Below are positions 6,663 through 13,644 of a DNA stretch of 15,950 nt, piece after piece (position 1 is the stretch's first letter; every line of letters starts with the position of its first letter). Under the pieces are notes generated by a model. It saw only the letters and a program-made list of their open reading frames with translations, made no database searches and was not told where the DNA came from. Made by a program: the position numbers and the translations under genes. Origin of the DNA: Bacillota bacterium (GTDB lineage Bacteria > Bacillota > Clostridia > Peptostreptococcales > Anaerovoracaceae); assembly GCA_017621195.1 (NCBI GenBank), contig JAGATO010000276.1:1-15950 (forward strand), read 5' to 3'.

Positions 6663-7547
6663 ATGAAATTTTACATTGTAGATGCGTTTACGGAAACCGT
6701 GTTCGGCGGCAACCCTGCCGGCGTGGTGATTCTGCCGGAGGGAGCTGACTTCCCCGACGATGAGACCATGCGCAAGACGGCGGCAGAGCTGCGCTATTCG
6801 GAGACGGCGTTCATTCGCAAGACGGGAGAAAAGGAATTCAATATCCGGTACTTCACACCGGCCGCGGAGGTGGATCTGTGCGGTCACGCCACCATCGGCT
6901 CCTTCGTGGCGCTGGCGGATGCAGGACTGGTCAAGGCGGGCGAAAGCTGCGTGAACCATACGCTGGCCGGAACCATCGGCATCGACGTAGGCGAGGGTTC
7001 TGTCCTGATGGACATGGCCGTTCCCCAGTACATCAACGAGATCGGCGATGAAGCCGGACAGAAGGAGCTGTACGAAATCATGGGACTGTCCGCCGAAGGA
7101 CAGGGCGTGGCCCCCGAAGCCTATCTGATTCCGGAGATGATTTCCACGGGTCTGCCGGACATCATGATGCCGGTGAAGGACGAGCATGAGCTGGCCAGAA
7201 TCGCTCCGGATTTTCCGGCGCTTTCCAAGCTGTCCCAGCGCTACGAGGTCGTGGGCGTTCACGCCTTTACCGTCAACACCGCCGACGGTGCGGTACACTG
7301 CAGAAACTTCGCGCCGCTGTACGACATCGACGAAGAAGCGGCTACCGGCACCTCCAACGGTGCGCTGACCTATTATCTGTATCGCAAGGGCATCGTGGTT
7401 CCCGGTGAGGAAAACACCTTCATTCAGGGCGAAGCCGTGGGTCGTCCCTCCAAGATCAATTCCCGGCTGACCGGAGAAGGCGGAAACGTCAAGGTTCAGG
7501 TGGGCGGAAGCGGCGTGATCCTGGCCAAGGGCGAAATCAATATCTAA
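6663..7547 (+). CDS. PhzF family isomerase/epimerase-like protein
   Basis: The 294-residue protein has the two-lobed diaminopimelate-epimerase-like fold of the PhzF family. The lobe-one signature is complete: VFGGNPAGVV (13-22), the catalytic glutamate in SETAFI (Glu47), then RYFTPAAEVDLCGHATIGS. The second lobe has RNFAPLYDIDEEAATGTSNGAL, with the conserved Asp/Gly-Thr segment. PhzF itself isomerises a phenazine precursor, but most bacterial members have no known substrate and no phenazine genes are seen here, so only family-level function is claimed. Start ATG 6663 has AGGAGG (6651-6656) 6 nt upstream, overlapping the ferredoxin stop. The nitroreductase start codon is 12 nt after its stop and uses a ribosome binding site that overlaps the stop. 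The tight spacing points to joint expression. Confidence 0.93.
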   Translation: MKFYIVDAFTETVFGGNPAGVVILPEGADFPDDETMRKTAAELRYSETAFIRKTGEKEFNIRYFTPAAEVDLCGHATIGSFVALADAGLVKAGESCVNHTLAGTIGIDVGEGSVLMDMAVPQYINEIGDEAGQKELYEIMGLSAEGQGVAPEAYLIPEMISTGLPDIMMPVKDEHELARIAPDFPALSKLSQRYEVVGVHAFTVNTADGAVHCRNFAPLYDIDEEAATGTSNGALTYYLYRKGIVVPGEENTFIQGEAVGRPSKINSRLTGEGGNVKVQVGGSGVILAKGEINI

Positions 7548-7559
7548 GGAGTAAAATCG

Positions 7560-8339
7560 ATGATTCAGATCAATCAGGACATCTGTGCGGGTTGTCTCAG
7601 ATGCATGGGCGTATGTAATTTTACCGTCTTTTCCGAAGTGGACGGCAGGGTAGCGGTGGATCCGAAAAAACGCTGCATGGCCTGCATGCACTGCGCTGCG
7701 GTGTGCCCCATGGGGGCCATCACCTGGAACGGTGAATGTGCGGTGGAGGAAGAGGTGGAAACCTACGCCGATGATTTCAAGGACGAACTGGTGAAGCTGG
7801 TGCGGCAGCGCCGCTCCTATCGTCACTTCCGGGAGCACCCGGTGGACGAGGACGTTTTGACGGAAGCTTTGGAGCTGGCATCCTGGGCCCCCAGCGCCAA
7901 AAACCAGCATCCCACCAAATGGATCGTGATCCGGTCGAGAGAGCGGATGGACGACATGATGAACAAGATCCTTGCCTGGATTCAGGAAACGGGTACCTCC
8001 ATGGAGATCATGGAAGAATATAAGAAAGGAAACAACGTCGTCATGGGAACAGCGCCGATGCTGATTCTGGCCTATGGTCGCGATTCCGCCGTCAATCCGA
8101 AACAGGACACGGCCATCGCCATGACCACGCTGGAGCTGATCCTCCAGGCCCAGGGCGTAGGAACGTGCTGGGGTGGATATTTGACCCGGATGCTGAACGC
8201 CGTCCCGGCGCTGGTGGAGGACTTCGCCCTGCCGGAAGGAAATAGCTTCTACGGAGCCTTCATGGTGGGCTATCCCCAGGACGAAGATTACCTGCGGGTA
8301 CCGAAGCGGCTGAAGAAGGCCGATATCACATGGAAATAA
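7560..8339 (+). CDS. Ferredoxin-nitroreductase fusion protein
   Basis: This 259-residue protein has an N-terminal 2[4Fe-4S] domain (Cys9-12-15-19 and Cys39-42-45-49, the second ending CPMGAI) and a C-terminal FMN-binding nitroreductase domain from about residue 75, opening with the typical LVRQRRSYRHFREHPVD and ASWAPSAKNQHPTKW. A later segment, LELILQAQGVGTCWGGYLTR, is also family-typical. The joint architecture is common in anaerobes and suggests ferredoxin-driven rather than NAD(P)H-driven reduction of a quinone, nitro or enone substrate; the real substrate is unknown. The first cluster motif lacks the usual Cys-Pro after its last cysteine (VCNF). AAGGAG (7546-7551) is 8 nt before ATG 7560. 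It is the last gene of the operon; a terminator follows at 8380. Confidence 0.93.
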   Translation: MIQINQDICAGCLRCMGVCNFTVFSEVDGRVAVDPKKRCMACMHCAAVCPMGAITWNGECAVEEEVETYADDFKDELVKLVRQRRSYRHFREHPVDEDVLTEALELASWAPSAKNQHPTKWIVIRSRERMDDMMNKILAWIQETGTSMEIMEEYKKGNNVVMGTAPMLILAYGRDSAVNPKQDTAIAMTTLELILQAQGVGTCWGGYLTRMLNAVPALVEDFALPEGNSFYGAFMVGYPQDEDYLRVPKRLKKADITWK

Positions 8340-8379
8340 GAAATAAAAAGGAGGGGCTGTATCAAAGTCCCTCTGAAAG

Positions 8380-8415
8380 AAAAATCGCTGAGTCACGTGA
8401 CTTCAGCGATTTTTT
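8380..8415. terminator. Bidirectional terminator between convergent nitroreductase and thrE genes
   Basis: A 12-bp perfect stem AAAAATCGCTGA (8380-8391) / TCAGCGATTTTT (8403-8414) encloses a further palindrome GTCACGTGAC (8392-8401). There are six Ts after it on the plus strand and five on the minus strand. One arm also encodes the last codons and stop (8403-8405) of the minus-strand gene. Confidence 0.92.
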
Positions 8416-8861
8416 GACGTTGCGCCGGAGAAGAAGGTCCGATGGACGGCGGTGAGGATGTGGACCAGAGAGGACGCCGCCAGAAGGCCCAAAGCGATGG
8501 CAGCGGCCATGGAAATGGTGGTATACCCCACGGTTAAAGCCCGGGGCATGTCGTTGGCGATGAAGGCTCGCATGGTGTTGTACATACCGGCTCCCGGAAC
8601 GATGGGCATGATGCCGGGGATGCAGAAGACCATGACGGGATCCTTCAGAACGCGGGCGAAGATCTGGGACAGGATCGTCACCAGAAAGGCACTGAGAAAG
8701 CAGGAAAATCCGGGGCCGTTTCCCAGAGAGACGGCGAACAGATACAGCAGCCAGCCGGCGGCGCCGGCCAGACCTGTGGCAAGCAGGTGACGGCGGGGCT
8801 GATTGAAGATCAGCGCATACCCCACGGTGGCGAACAGACCGGCGATGAATTGAAGCAGCAT
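8403..8861 (-). CDS. ThrE-type threonine/serine exporter, small subunit (DUF3815, YjjB-like)
   Basis: A 152-residue membrane protein with about five hydrophobic segments, matching the C-terminal half of ThrE: MLLQFIAGLFATVGYALIFN at the start, then the conserved core PGIMPIVPGAGMYNTMRAFI (82-101). In single-chain ThrE this half follows the DUF1212 half; here the two are separate genes, as in the E. coli YjjP/YjjB pair. Start ATG 8861 overlaps the partner's stop by one base (TAATG), and GGAGG (complement of 8871-8875) is 9 nt upstream, so translational coupling is likely. A much longer overlapping frame, extending to 9536, runs antisense to nothing but reads the partner gene in the wrong frame and has no family character. 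The stop codon falls inside the terminator stem. The exported substrate (threonine, serine or a dicarboxylate) is not known. Confidence 0.88.
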   Translation of the reverse strand: MLLQFIAGLFATVGYALIFNQPRRHLLATGLAGAAGWLLYLFAVSLGNGPGFSCFLSAFLVTILSQIFARVLKDPVMVFCIPGIMPIVPGAGMYNTMRAFIANDMPRALTVGYTTISMAAAIALGLLAASSLVHILTAVHRTFFSGATSKNR

Positions 8862-9643
8862 TACAATACACCTCCCATTCCACCGTAGATCTGAAGGACG
8901 ACGGCAGCGCCCATGGCGATGGATACGGCGGTCAGGATGGCATCGGCAGCCCGGGAAACACCGGATACCGTATCCCCGGCCAGAATATCCCGCACAGCGT
9001 TGGTGATGGCGACTCCGGGGAAGAAGATCATCAGAGAACCGATGATGATGGGGTCGAAATTGTCCCCGAGCCCGAGACGGGTCACCATCAGTGTCATGGC
9101 GGTGGAGGCCGCACAGCACAGGAAGGTTTCCACGAACCAGTTCAGCTGCAGACGAACCACCAGCTTCATCTGAAACAGGTAGGTGAGAGCACCCACCAGC
9201 AGAGAACAGAGAAAGTCGGTCAGACCGCCGTCGAACATCAGCGTGAAGCAGCTGGCGATCATCATGGCTCCCAGCAGGCGGACGGGGAAGGAAAACTGCA
9301 CTTCGCGGCCGATCTGTTCCACCCTCTGTTCGGCTTCTTCCAGCGTCAAGGTCTTTTCTTCCAGCTGGCGGGACAGGGCGTTGAGCTGAGAAATCCGTTC
9401 CAGATCGGTGCGGGCGCCTCGGATGCGCTTGATGTAGCTTTGGACGGCGTGATCGGCGTCCGCGGAATTGACGGTGAGAAACAGGCCGGTGGGCATGACG
9501 AACACGTCGGCATCGTCGATGCCGCAGGAGCGGCAAATGCGTGTCGTAGTGCTCTCTACACGGGCCGTTTCGGCGCCGCTTTTCAACAGCAATTCTCCGG
9601 CCTTTAAGGCCAGGAGAAGAACACGTTTTTCATCCACATTCAT
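8861..9643 (-). CDS. ThrE-type threonine/serine exporter, large subunit (DUF1212, YjjP-like)
   Basis: This 260-residue protein has a soluble N-terminal region with the family features SGAETARVESTTTRIC (23-38) and VFVMPTGLFLTVNS (about 47-60), a helical stretch rich in Glu and Gln (about 90-110), then about five membrane segments, including the conserved FFPGVAITNAVRDILAGD. It corresponds to the N-terminal half of ThrE, a proton-linked exporter first described for threonine. Start ATG 9643 has an AAAGGT ribosome binding site about 10 nt upstream (complement of 9654-9659). It is the first gene of a two-gene operon with the small subunit and is read from the promoter at 9701-9729. The signal is strong for the family; the substrate is unassigned. 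Confidence 0.9.
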   Translation of the reverse strand: MNVDEKRVLLLALKAGELLLKSGAETARVESTTTRICRSCGIDDADVFVMPTGLFLTVNSADADHAVQSYIKRIRGARTDLERISQLNALSRQLEEKTLTLEEAEQRVEQIGREVQFSFPVRLLGAMMIASCFTLMFDGGLTDFLCSLLVGALTYLFQMKLVVRLQLNWFVETFLCCAASTAMTLMVTRLGLGDNFDPIIIGSLMIFFPGVAITNAVRDILAGDTVSGVSRAADAILTAVSIAMGAAVVLQIYGGMGGVL

Positions 9644-9700
9644 AGGAATTTCAACCTTTCTTAGGCTTAAAAACTCAAGAAAATAGCCATTCTACCTATT

Positions 9701-9729
9701 AAAATATTCGTTTTTTGGAATAGTGTCAA
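9701..9729 (-). promoter_or_regulatory. Sigma-A-type promoter for the thrE pair
   Basis: On the minus strand a consensus TTGACA (complement of 9724-9729) is followed, after exactly 17 bp, by TATTTT (complement of 9701-9706). It sits about 60 nt upstream of the thrE large-subunit start. The A-tract cluster lies immediately upstream of it, where it could act as an UP-like element. Confidence 0.75.
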
Positions 9730-9845
9730 TAGGATTTTCTGCAAAATGTTAAAATTAAAGAAGAAAATGCGAAAATTGATAAAAATTAAGGGAAAAAGTG
9801 CAAAAAAGAGGGAAAAAACACACGGATCGGTGTTGCTTATAAATG

Positions 9846-9865
9846 TTGAAATTTGAACGTTTCAA
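9846..9865. repeat. Inverted repeat TTGAAA-N8-TTTCAA
   Basis: The 6-bp arms (9846-9851 and 9860-9865) flank an 8-nt spacer about 60 bp upstream of the transglycosylase -10 box. The position would suit an operator or activator site, but the arms are short and AT-rich, so this is only a candidate. Confidence 0.3.
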
Positions 9866-9895
9866 GGTATTTTTGACGCCGTTTGCGACAAAAAA

Positions 9896-9926
9896 TTGTG
9901 TACAAAAGAGAATTTTGTGATATAAT
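9896..9926 (+). promoter_or_regulatory. Promoter of the lytic transglycosylase, extended -10
   Basis: A perfect TATAAT (9921-9926) is preceded by TGA, giving the TGnTATAAT extended -10 form. The best -35 match, TTGTGT (9896-9901), has a 19-bp spacer, so recognition may rely mainly on the extended -10. Transcription would start near 9932, about 40 nt before the start codon. Confidence 0.75.
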
Positions 9927-9931
9927 AGGAA

Positions 9932-9953
9932 CGTATTTCTATTGAGAAATACG
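9932..9953 (+). promoter_or_regulatory. Hairpin at the 5' end of the transglycosylase leader RNA
   Basis: CGTATTTCT (9932-9940) and AGAAATACG (9945-9953) form a 9-bp perfect stem with an ATTG loop, starting almost at the predicted transcript start. It ends about 8 nt before the AGAGAGGGA-type ribosome binding site, so it could stabilise the mRNA or affect ribosome access. It could also be an operator palindrome overlapping the start site. Confidence 0.45.
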
Positions 9954-9973
9954 AGAAAGAGAGGGAATTTGAT

Positions 9974-11179
9974 ATGGCAAAGAAGCTTATATCTGTGTGG
10001 CTTGCCTTGACAATCTTACTCTGCTCATCAATCTCGATTTTCGCAGAAGAAACTGTGACCGGAACTTTCTTTTTCCGAGAGATCCGGATCAACGGAACAC
10101 AAATTTGGAACTACGAACTGAACCGTCCGTTTTTTCTGTACAATGGCGTCACCTACGTCCCCATGTCCGAAGGGGTCCAGGGAGCCATGGGATTACAGTG
10201 TGAGATGGACTGGGAAAGCCGCACATTAAAAATTTTAAAGACCGATATCACAAAGAAACAGGTAAAGGACGCTGCGCTGGCCAACGATATGAACGACATT
10301 AAGGCCACCGTCGTCAACGACGTAAAGGTGGTCACCTATACGGCGGCGCCGAAGGAAACGGAAGCGTCGGTACTGATCGGAGAAGCTGCTGCGGGAGCGG
10401 TCGCTGCAGAGGCAGCGGGCGCAGGCGAGGCAGAGAGCACGGGAGTGGCAGCTGTCGAAGAGGCCGTGGCGGAGATGGAAGCCGCGGGAGAAGAGACGGT
10501 GATTCAGCCTCCAGTACTGATCGCACACAATCTGGACCTGGAAGGCCTTCCGGTCATGAGTTACGGCGGGACGCTGTACCTGCCGCTGAAGGCTCTGACC
10601 GACGACCCCAACCTGGGGATCAGCATCTACTACGAATCCTACAGCGGCGTTTACGTCAGCACCGATCCCGCAGTGGATGCCAAGAGCTACTGGAACGAAG
10701 CCAGATACAAGTACAATAAGGGACTGGTCAGCTACATCCGCAAGTTCAACAGCAGCATCAGCGTTGCCCGGGCGCAGGAGCTGGTGGCTCTGTTCCAGCA
10801 CGAAGCGCGGATCCACGGACTGGATGAGACGCTTCTGATGGCCATCGCTCACAGGGAGAGCACCTTCAACACGGACTGCCGGGCCAGAAGCGGTGCGACG
10901 GGGATCATGCAGATCATGCCCAGGACTGGCGCAGGATATGGCGTCCAGGAATGGCAGCTGTACGACGCTCACATGAACATCAAGCTGGGAGCTAAGCTGA
11001 TCAGCGGTCAGCTGGCGGCCTATAAAGGCGACATGGTCAAGGCGTTGTCGGCGTACAACCAGGGCTCCGGCCGGGTCAACCGGGGATCGTATTCCACCAC
11101 CTACGCTACCAAGATTCTGAATCAGAAAGAGACCATCGTTACCCATCTGACCTCCAACGGGTTCGGATTGGGAAAATAA
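9974..11179 (+). CDS. Secreted lytic transglycosylase (SLT) with stalk-type Cu-amine-oxidase-N-like domain
   Basis: A 401-residue exported peptidoglycan-cleaving enzyme. Residues 1-24 form a signal peptide ending IFA|EE. Residues about 36-90 (RINGTQIWNYELNRPFFLYN, then GVTYVPM) resemble half of a copper-amine-oxidase-N-like stalk domain, and about 185-230 (GTLYLPLKAL, ISIYYESYSGVYVST) its second half. Between them, about 126-180 is an Ala/Glu-rich low-complexity insert. The SLT domain spans about 265-385 with catalytic Glu295 in HRESTFN, then GATGIMQIMP and ALSAYNQGSGRV, all characteristic of Slt70-like enzymes, which release 1,6-anhydromuropeptides. The start has AGAGGGA about 8 nt upstream and fits the signal peptide. 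It is monocistronic, with its own promoter and terminator. The stalk probably holds the enzyme at the wall, but this is inference. Confidence 0.9.
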   Translation: MAKKLISVWLALTILLCSSISIFAEETVTGTFFFREIRINGTQIWNYELNRPFFLYNGVTYVPMSEGVQGAMGLQCEMDWESRTLKILKTDITKKQVKDAALANDMNDIKATVVNDVKVVTYTAAPKETEASVLIGEAAAGAVAAEAAGAGEAESTGVAAVEEAVAEMEAAGEETVIQPPVLIAHNLDLEGLPVMSYGGTLYLPLKALTDDPNLGISIYYESYSGVYVSTDPAVDAKSYWNEARYKYNKGLVSYIRKFNSSISVARAQELVALFQHEARIHGLDETLLMAIAHRESTFNTDCRARSGATGIMQIMPRTGAGYGVQEWQLYDAHMNIKLGAKLISGQLAAYKGDMVKALSAYNQGSGRVNRGSYSTTYATKILNQKETIVTHLTSNGFGLGK

Positions 11180-11192
11180 GAAACATCGAGAA

Positions 11193-11229
11193 AGAGCCGC
11201 CGGAACGGAAAAACCATTCGGCGGTTTTT
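11193..11229 (+). terminator. Intrinsic terminator of the transglycosylase gene
   Basis: CCGCCG (11197-11202) pairs with CGGCGG (11219-11224); outward G-T and A-T pairs extend the stem into a run of five Ts (11225-11229). The loop is 16 nt. It lies about 15 nt after the stop codon. Confidence 0.75.
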
Positions 11230-11262
11230 CGTTGGCGTCGAAAGAATGGAAATCGGGCTTTC

Positions 11263-11292
11263 TTTACGGCGCAAACTATGGTAAACTATATC
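11263..11292 (+). promoter_or_regulatory. Possible promoter of the scpAB cluster
   Basis: TTTACG (11263-11268) and TATATC (11287-11292) are 18 bp apart, upstream of scpA and after the preceding terminator, where a promoter is expected. Both boxes deviate from consensus and a TAAACT box (11282-11287) is an alternative. Confidence 0.4.
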
Positions 11293-11323
11293 AGTTAAGA
11301 CTGCAGTCGGAAAGGAGGAAGCC

Positions 11324-12079
11324 ATGGGATATAAAGTGAAGCTGGATCAATTCGAAGGGCCCTTTGACCTGCTGGTCTACCTGATCGAGCACGCGCAGAT
11401 GAGCATTTACGATATCCGGGTTTCTCAGATTACGACTCAGTATCTGGATTACATCGAACAGATGAAGAAACAGGACATCGCCGTAGGCAGCGAGTTCATG
11501 GTTCTGGCAGCCATGCTGATCGAGCTGAAATCGCGGATGCTGCTGCCCCGGCCTAAGGTGGCAGAAGGTACGGAAGAAGCGGAGGATCCGCGGAAGGAAC
11601 TGGTACAGAAGCTGTTGGAGTACAAGAAGTTCAAGCGGGCTTCCGAGCTTCTGGCAGATCAGGAGGAGCGGATGCTCCACATCTACACCAAGCCCCAGGA
11701 GGATCTGACGGAGTACACCAAGCAGCCGGACGAGATCCTGAACATGGATCTGAACCAGTTCGTCAAGGCCTTCCATCTGTTCCTGATCCGGAAACGGCGG
11801 CTGGAAGAGGTGCGAAAGACCTACGCCCGTGTGGAACGTCAGCGGATGACCATCGAAAACCGCATTCAGCAGATGAAGGACCGGCTGTTGGAACGGGAAC
11901 GCCTCACCTTCCGGGAACTGCTGATGGGGGCCACTTCCCGCTACGATGTGGTGGTGACGTTCATGTCGCTTCTGGAACTGTTGAAGCAGCACGCCGTCAC
12001 GGCGCAGCAGGACGTGCGCTACGGAGAGATCACGGTGTCGCTGCAGGAAGAAACGCAGGAGGAACAGAATGACCAGTAA
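11324..12079 (+). CDS. scpA: Segregation and condensation protein A (kleisin)
   Basis: This 251-residue protein is the kleisin subunit that, with ScpB, bridges SMC heads in the bacterial condensin complex and is needed for chromosome compaction and segregation. The N-terminus VKLDQFEGPFDLLVYLIEHA followed by MSIYDIRVSQIT is the family hallmark; an acidic charged middle (about 80-150) and a C-terminal winged-helix region (RLTFRELL, RYDVVVTFMSLLELLKQHAV) follow. The length is normal. AAGGAGG (11312-11318) is 5 nt before ATG 11324. It overlaps scpB by 11 bp, so translation is likely coupled. A role in condensin is established for the family; nothing here is unusual. Confidence 0.96.
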   Translation: MGYKVKLDQFEGPFDLLVYLIEHAQMSIYDIRVSQITTQYLDYIEQMKKQDIAVGSEFMVLAAMLIELKSRMLLPRPKVAEGTEEAEDPRKELVQKLLEYKKFKRASELLADQEERMLHIYTKPQEDLTEYTKQPDEILNMDLNQFVKAFHLFLIRKRRLEEVRKTYARVERQRMTIENRIQQMKDRLLERERLTFRELLMGATSRYDVVVTFMSLLELLKQHAVTAQQDVRYGEITVSLQEETQEEQNDQ

Positions 12080-12686
12080 GAGAACGATCAAATCGGCGCT
12101 GGAATCCCTGATGTTCGTATGGGGACAGCCCCTCAATGTCAGAGAGGCTGCGGAGATGTTCAACGTTCCGTGGCGCGAGATATACGACAATATGAAGGAA
12201 TTGCAGGAGGAGTATGAAGAACAGGGACGCGGGATCCGCATCCGTGAGATAGACAAGAGCTTTCAGTTCTGCACGGCGCCGGAAAACGGCGAATACATCG
12301 AACGGTTCTGTACTCCGACCCGGGAGAAGAAGCTGTCCCAGTCGGCGCTGGAGGTGCTCGCCATCATCGCCTACAAGCAGCCGGTGACCCGCAGCGAGAT
12401 CGAATCCATCCGCGGGATCAAGTGCGACCGGGTGGTGGAAGGCTTGATGAAGAAGGAACTGATCGAGGAGAAGGGACGAAGCACCGGCATCGGTCGTCCC
12501 ATCCTGTACGGGACCACGAAGCTGTTCCTGGAGAAGTTCGGGTTCGAATCGCTGAAGGACCTGCTGGAGATCGAAGAAATCGACGCGCTGATGGGAACGG
12601 ACGAGGATGAAGAGGCGCTGAATGCGCTGGATGCCATGGGGTTCGAGCAGATTTCCCTGGAGCTGAACAAGTCGGAAGCGAAGTAA
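12069..12686 (+). CDS. scpB: Segregation and condensation protein B
   Basis: A 205-residue protein with two winged-helix domains that dimerises and binds ScpA in the SMC complex. Family features are KSALESLMFVWGQPL near the N-terminus, SQSALEVLAIIAYKQPVTRSEIESIRGI (central, about 90-118) and GRPILYGTTKLFLEKFGFESL (about 140-160). The tail (about 165-205) is acidic and Glu-rich. Start ATG 12069 lies within scpA, with AGGAGG (12057-12062) 6 nt upstream. A DMT transporter follows after 52 bp, with no terminator visible between them, so it may be co-transcribed. Confidence 0.96.
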   Translation: MTSKRTIKSALESLMFVWGQPLNVREAAEMFNVPWREIYDNMKELQEEYEEQGRGIRIREIDKSFQFCTAPENGEYIERFCTPTREKKLSQSALEVLAIIAYKQPVTRSEIESIRGIKCDRVVEGLMKKELIEEKGRSTGIGRPILYGTTKLFLEKFGFESLKDLLEIEEIDALMGTDEDEEALNALDAMGFEQISLELNKSEAK

Positions 12687-12738
12687 GAGAGACAGTCAAT
12701 CATTCTGTGAGAGTGAAAGGGAGAGAAGGCGTATTTCT

Positions 12739-13626
12739 ATGAAGACAAACAAGAGCTTGGGCGCGTTTTTCGCCATTCTGGCAGCCTGCATCTACGGCTG
12801 TACCGGAATTCTGGGAAAGGTGACCTATGCAGAGGGCTCCAACACCATCATGCTGACCTGGTGCCGCAGCCTGTTTTCCATTCCGGTGCTGTTTGCGGTG
12901 GTCAAGGCCAAGGGGGCGTCGCTTTCGGTGACGAAGCATCAGCTGAAGAGCCTGATCCTGCTGGGAATCACCGGCGCATCGCTGACCAGCATGTTTTTGT
13001 ACGGCGCGTATAACTACATATCGGTGGGGCTGACCACCTGCATCCACTTCATCTATCCGGTCATCGTGGCCGTGGTCTGCGTGGTGGTTTTCAAGGAGAA
13101 GATCAGCCGGACGAAGGTCGCAGCCATCGTTCTGTCCGTAGTGGGTCTGTTGATGTTTCTGGAGAAGGATCTGAACCTGGACCCCAGAGGAATTCTTCTG
13201 GCCCTGTTGTCCGGCGTGGCTTACGCGGGCTACGTGATCCTCATGGACAAGGGCGGCGTCCGCGACCTTCATCCCATGGCGATCAGTTTTTATTGCTGCT
13301 GTGTGGCTTCCGTGATCATCGGAATCTATGGCGCAGCCACCTCTCAGCTGACGGTGGATATCACGCCCAAGGGATGGTTCTTCATGTTCCTGATGGCCAT
13401 GTGCGTCTCGGTGGGAGCCAATTCCATGATTCCTGTGGCGGTGAAGCACGTGGGGCCGACGGCTACGTCCATCCTGGGCATGTTCGAGCCCATCTCCACG
13501 GTGATTCTGGGCTTTGTGGTACTGAACGAGACGGTGACGGCCCGGGGACTTCTGGGATGCGGACTGGTCATCGTGGCCGTGGTTCTTCTGACACTGGAAA
13601 GCAGCCGGGAGAAACACAGGGAATAA
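12739..13626 (+). CDS. EamA family (DMT superfamily) transporter
   Basis: A 295-residue inner-membrane protein with about ten hydrophobic segments arranged as two EamA repeats. The first repeat includes ASLTSMFLYGAYNYISVGLT and YPVIVAVVCVVVFKEKIS; the second has GPTATSILGMFEPISTVILG and VVLNETVTARGLLGCGLVI, both classical DMT patterns with the Glu after the penultimate helix. Members export metabolites such as amino acids or nucleosides; the substrate cannot be inferred. GAGAGAAGG (12721-12729) precedes ATG 12739 by 9 nt, a weaker ribosome binding site than its neighbours have. A terminator-like hairpin begins 19 nt past the stop and is where this transcript may end. The gene sits between scpAB and dacF, though it has no evident link to either. 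Confidence 0.92.
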   Translation: MKTNKSLGAFFAILAACIYGCTGILGKVTYAEGSNTIMLTWCRSLFSIPVLFAVVKAKGASLSVTKHQLKSLILLGITGASLTSMFLYGAYNYISVGLTTCIHFIYPVIVAVVCVVVFKEKISRTKVAAIVLSVVGLLMFLEKDLNLDPRGILLALLSGVAYAGYVILMDKGGVRDLHPMAISFYCCCVASVIIGIYGAATSQLTVDITPKGWFFMFLMAMCVSVGANSMIPVAVKHVGPTATSILGMFEPISTVILGFVVLNETVTARGLLGCGLVIVAVVLLTLESSREKHRE

Positions 13627-13644
13627 TCCGTCCGGAGAACACAT

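Larger units (their letters stand above)
9644..9973. other. AT-rich divergent intergenic region (thrE / transglycosylase) with phased A-tracts
   Basis: This 330-bp spacer is much more AT-rich than the genes on either side and contains no credible gene. It carries one promoter for each flanking gene, plus eight A-runs of four to six between 9743 and 9818 whose centres average about 10 bp apart, as in intrinsically curved DNA. It also has an inverted repeat (9846-9865) and a hairpin in the presumed transglycosylase leader (9932-9953). Confidence 0.75.

Noticed and set aside
6492..8396. Very long minus-strand open frame (634 codons) across the ferredoxin-phzF-nitroreductase operon
   Set aside because: It is fully antisense to three well-supported genes and shows no domain, ribosome binding site or promoter. 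Long antisense frames are expected opposite GC-biased coding sequence.
8862..9536. Long 5' extension of the thrE small-subunit frame
   Set aside because: It overlaps the large-subunit gene in another frame and reads as low-quality Arg/Ser/Pro-rich sequence. ATG 8861 with GGAGG and TAATG overlap is the real start.
9862..10092. Minus-strand 76-codon frame over the transglycosylase promoter and signal peptide
   Set aside because: It is antisense to a confident gene start, covers the TATAAT promoter and shows no family resemblance.
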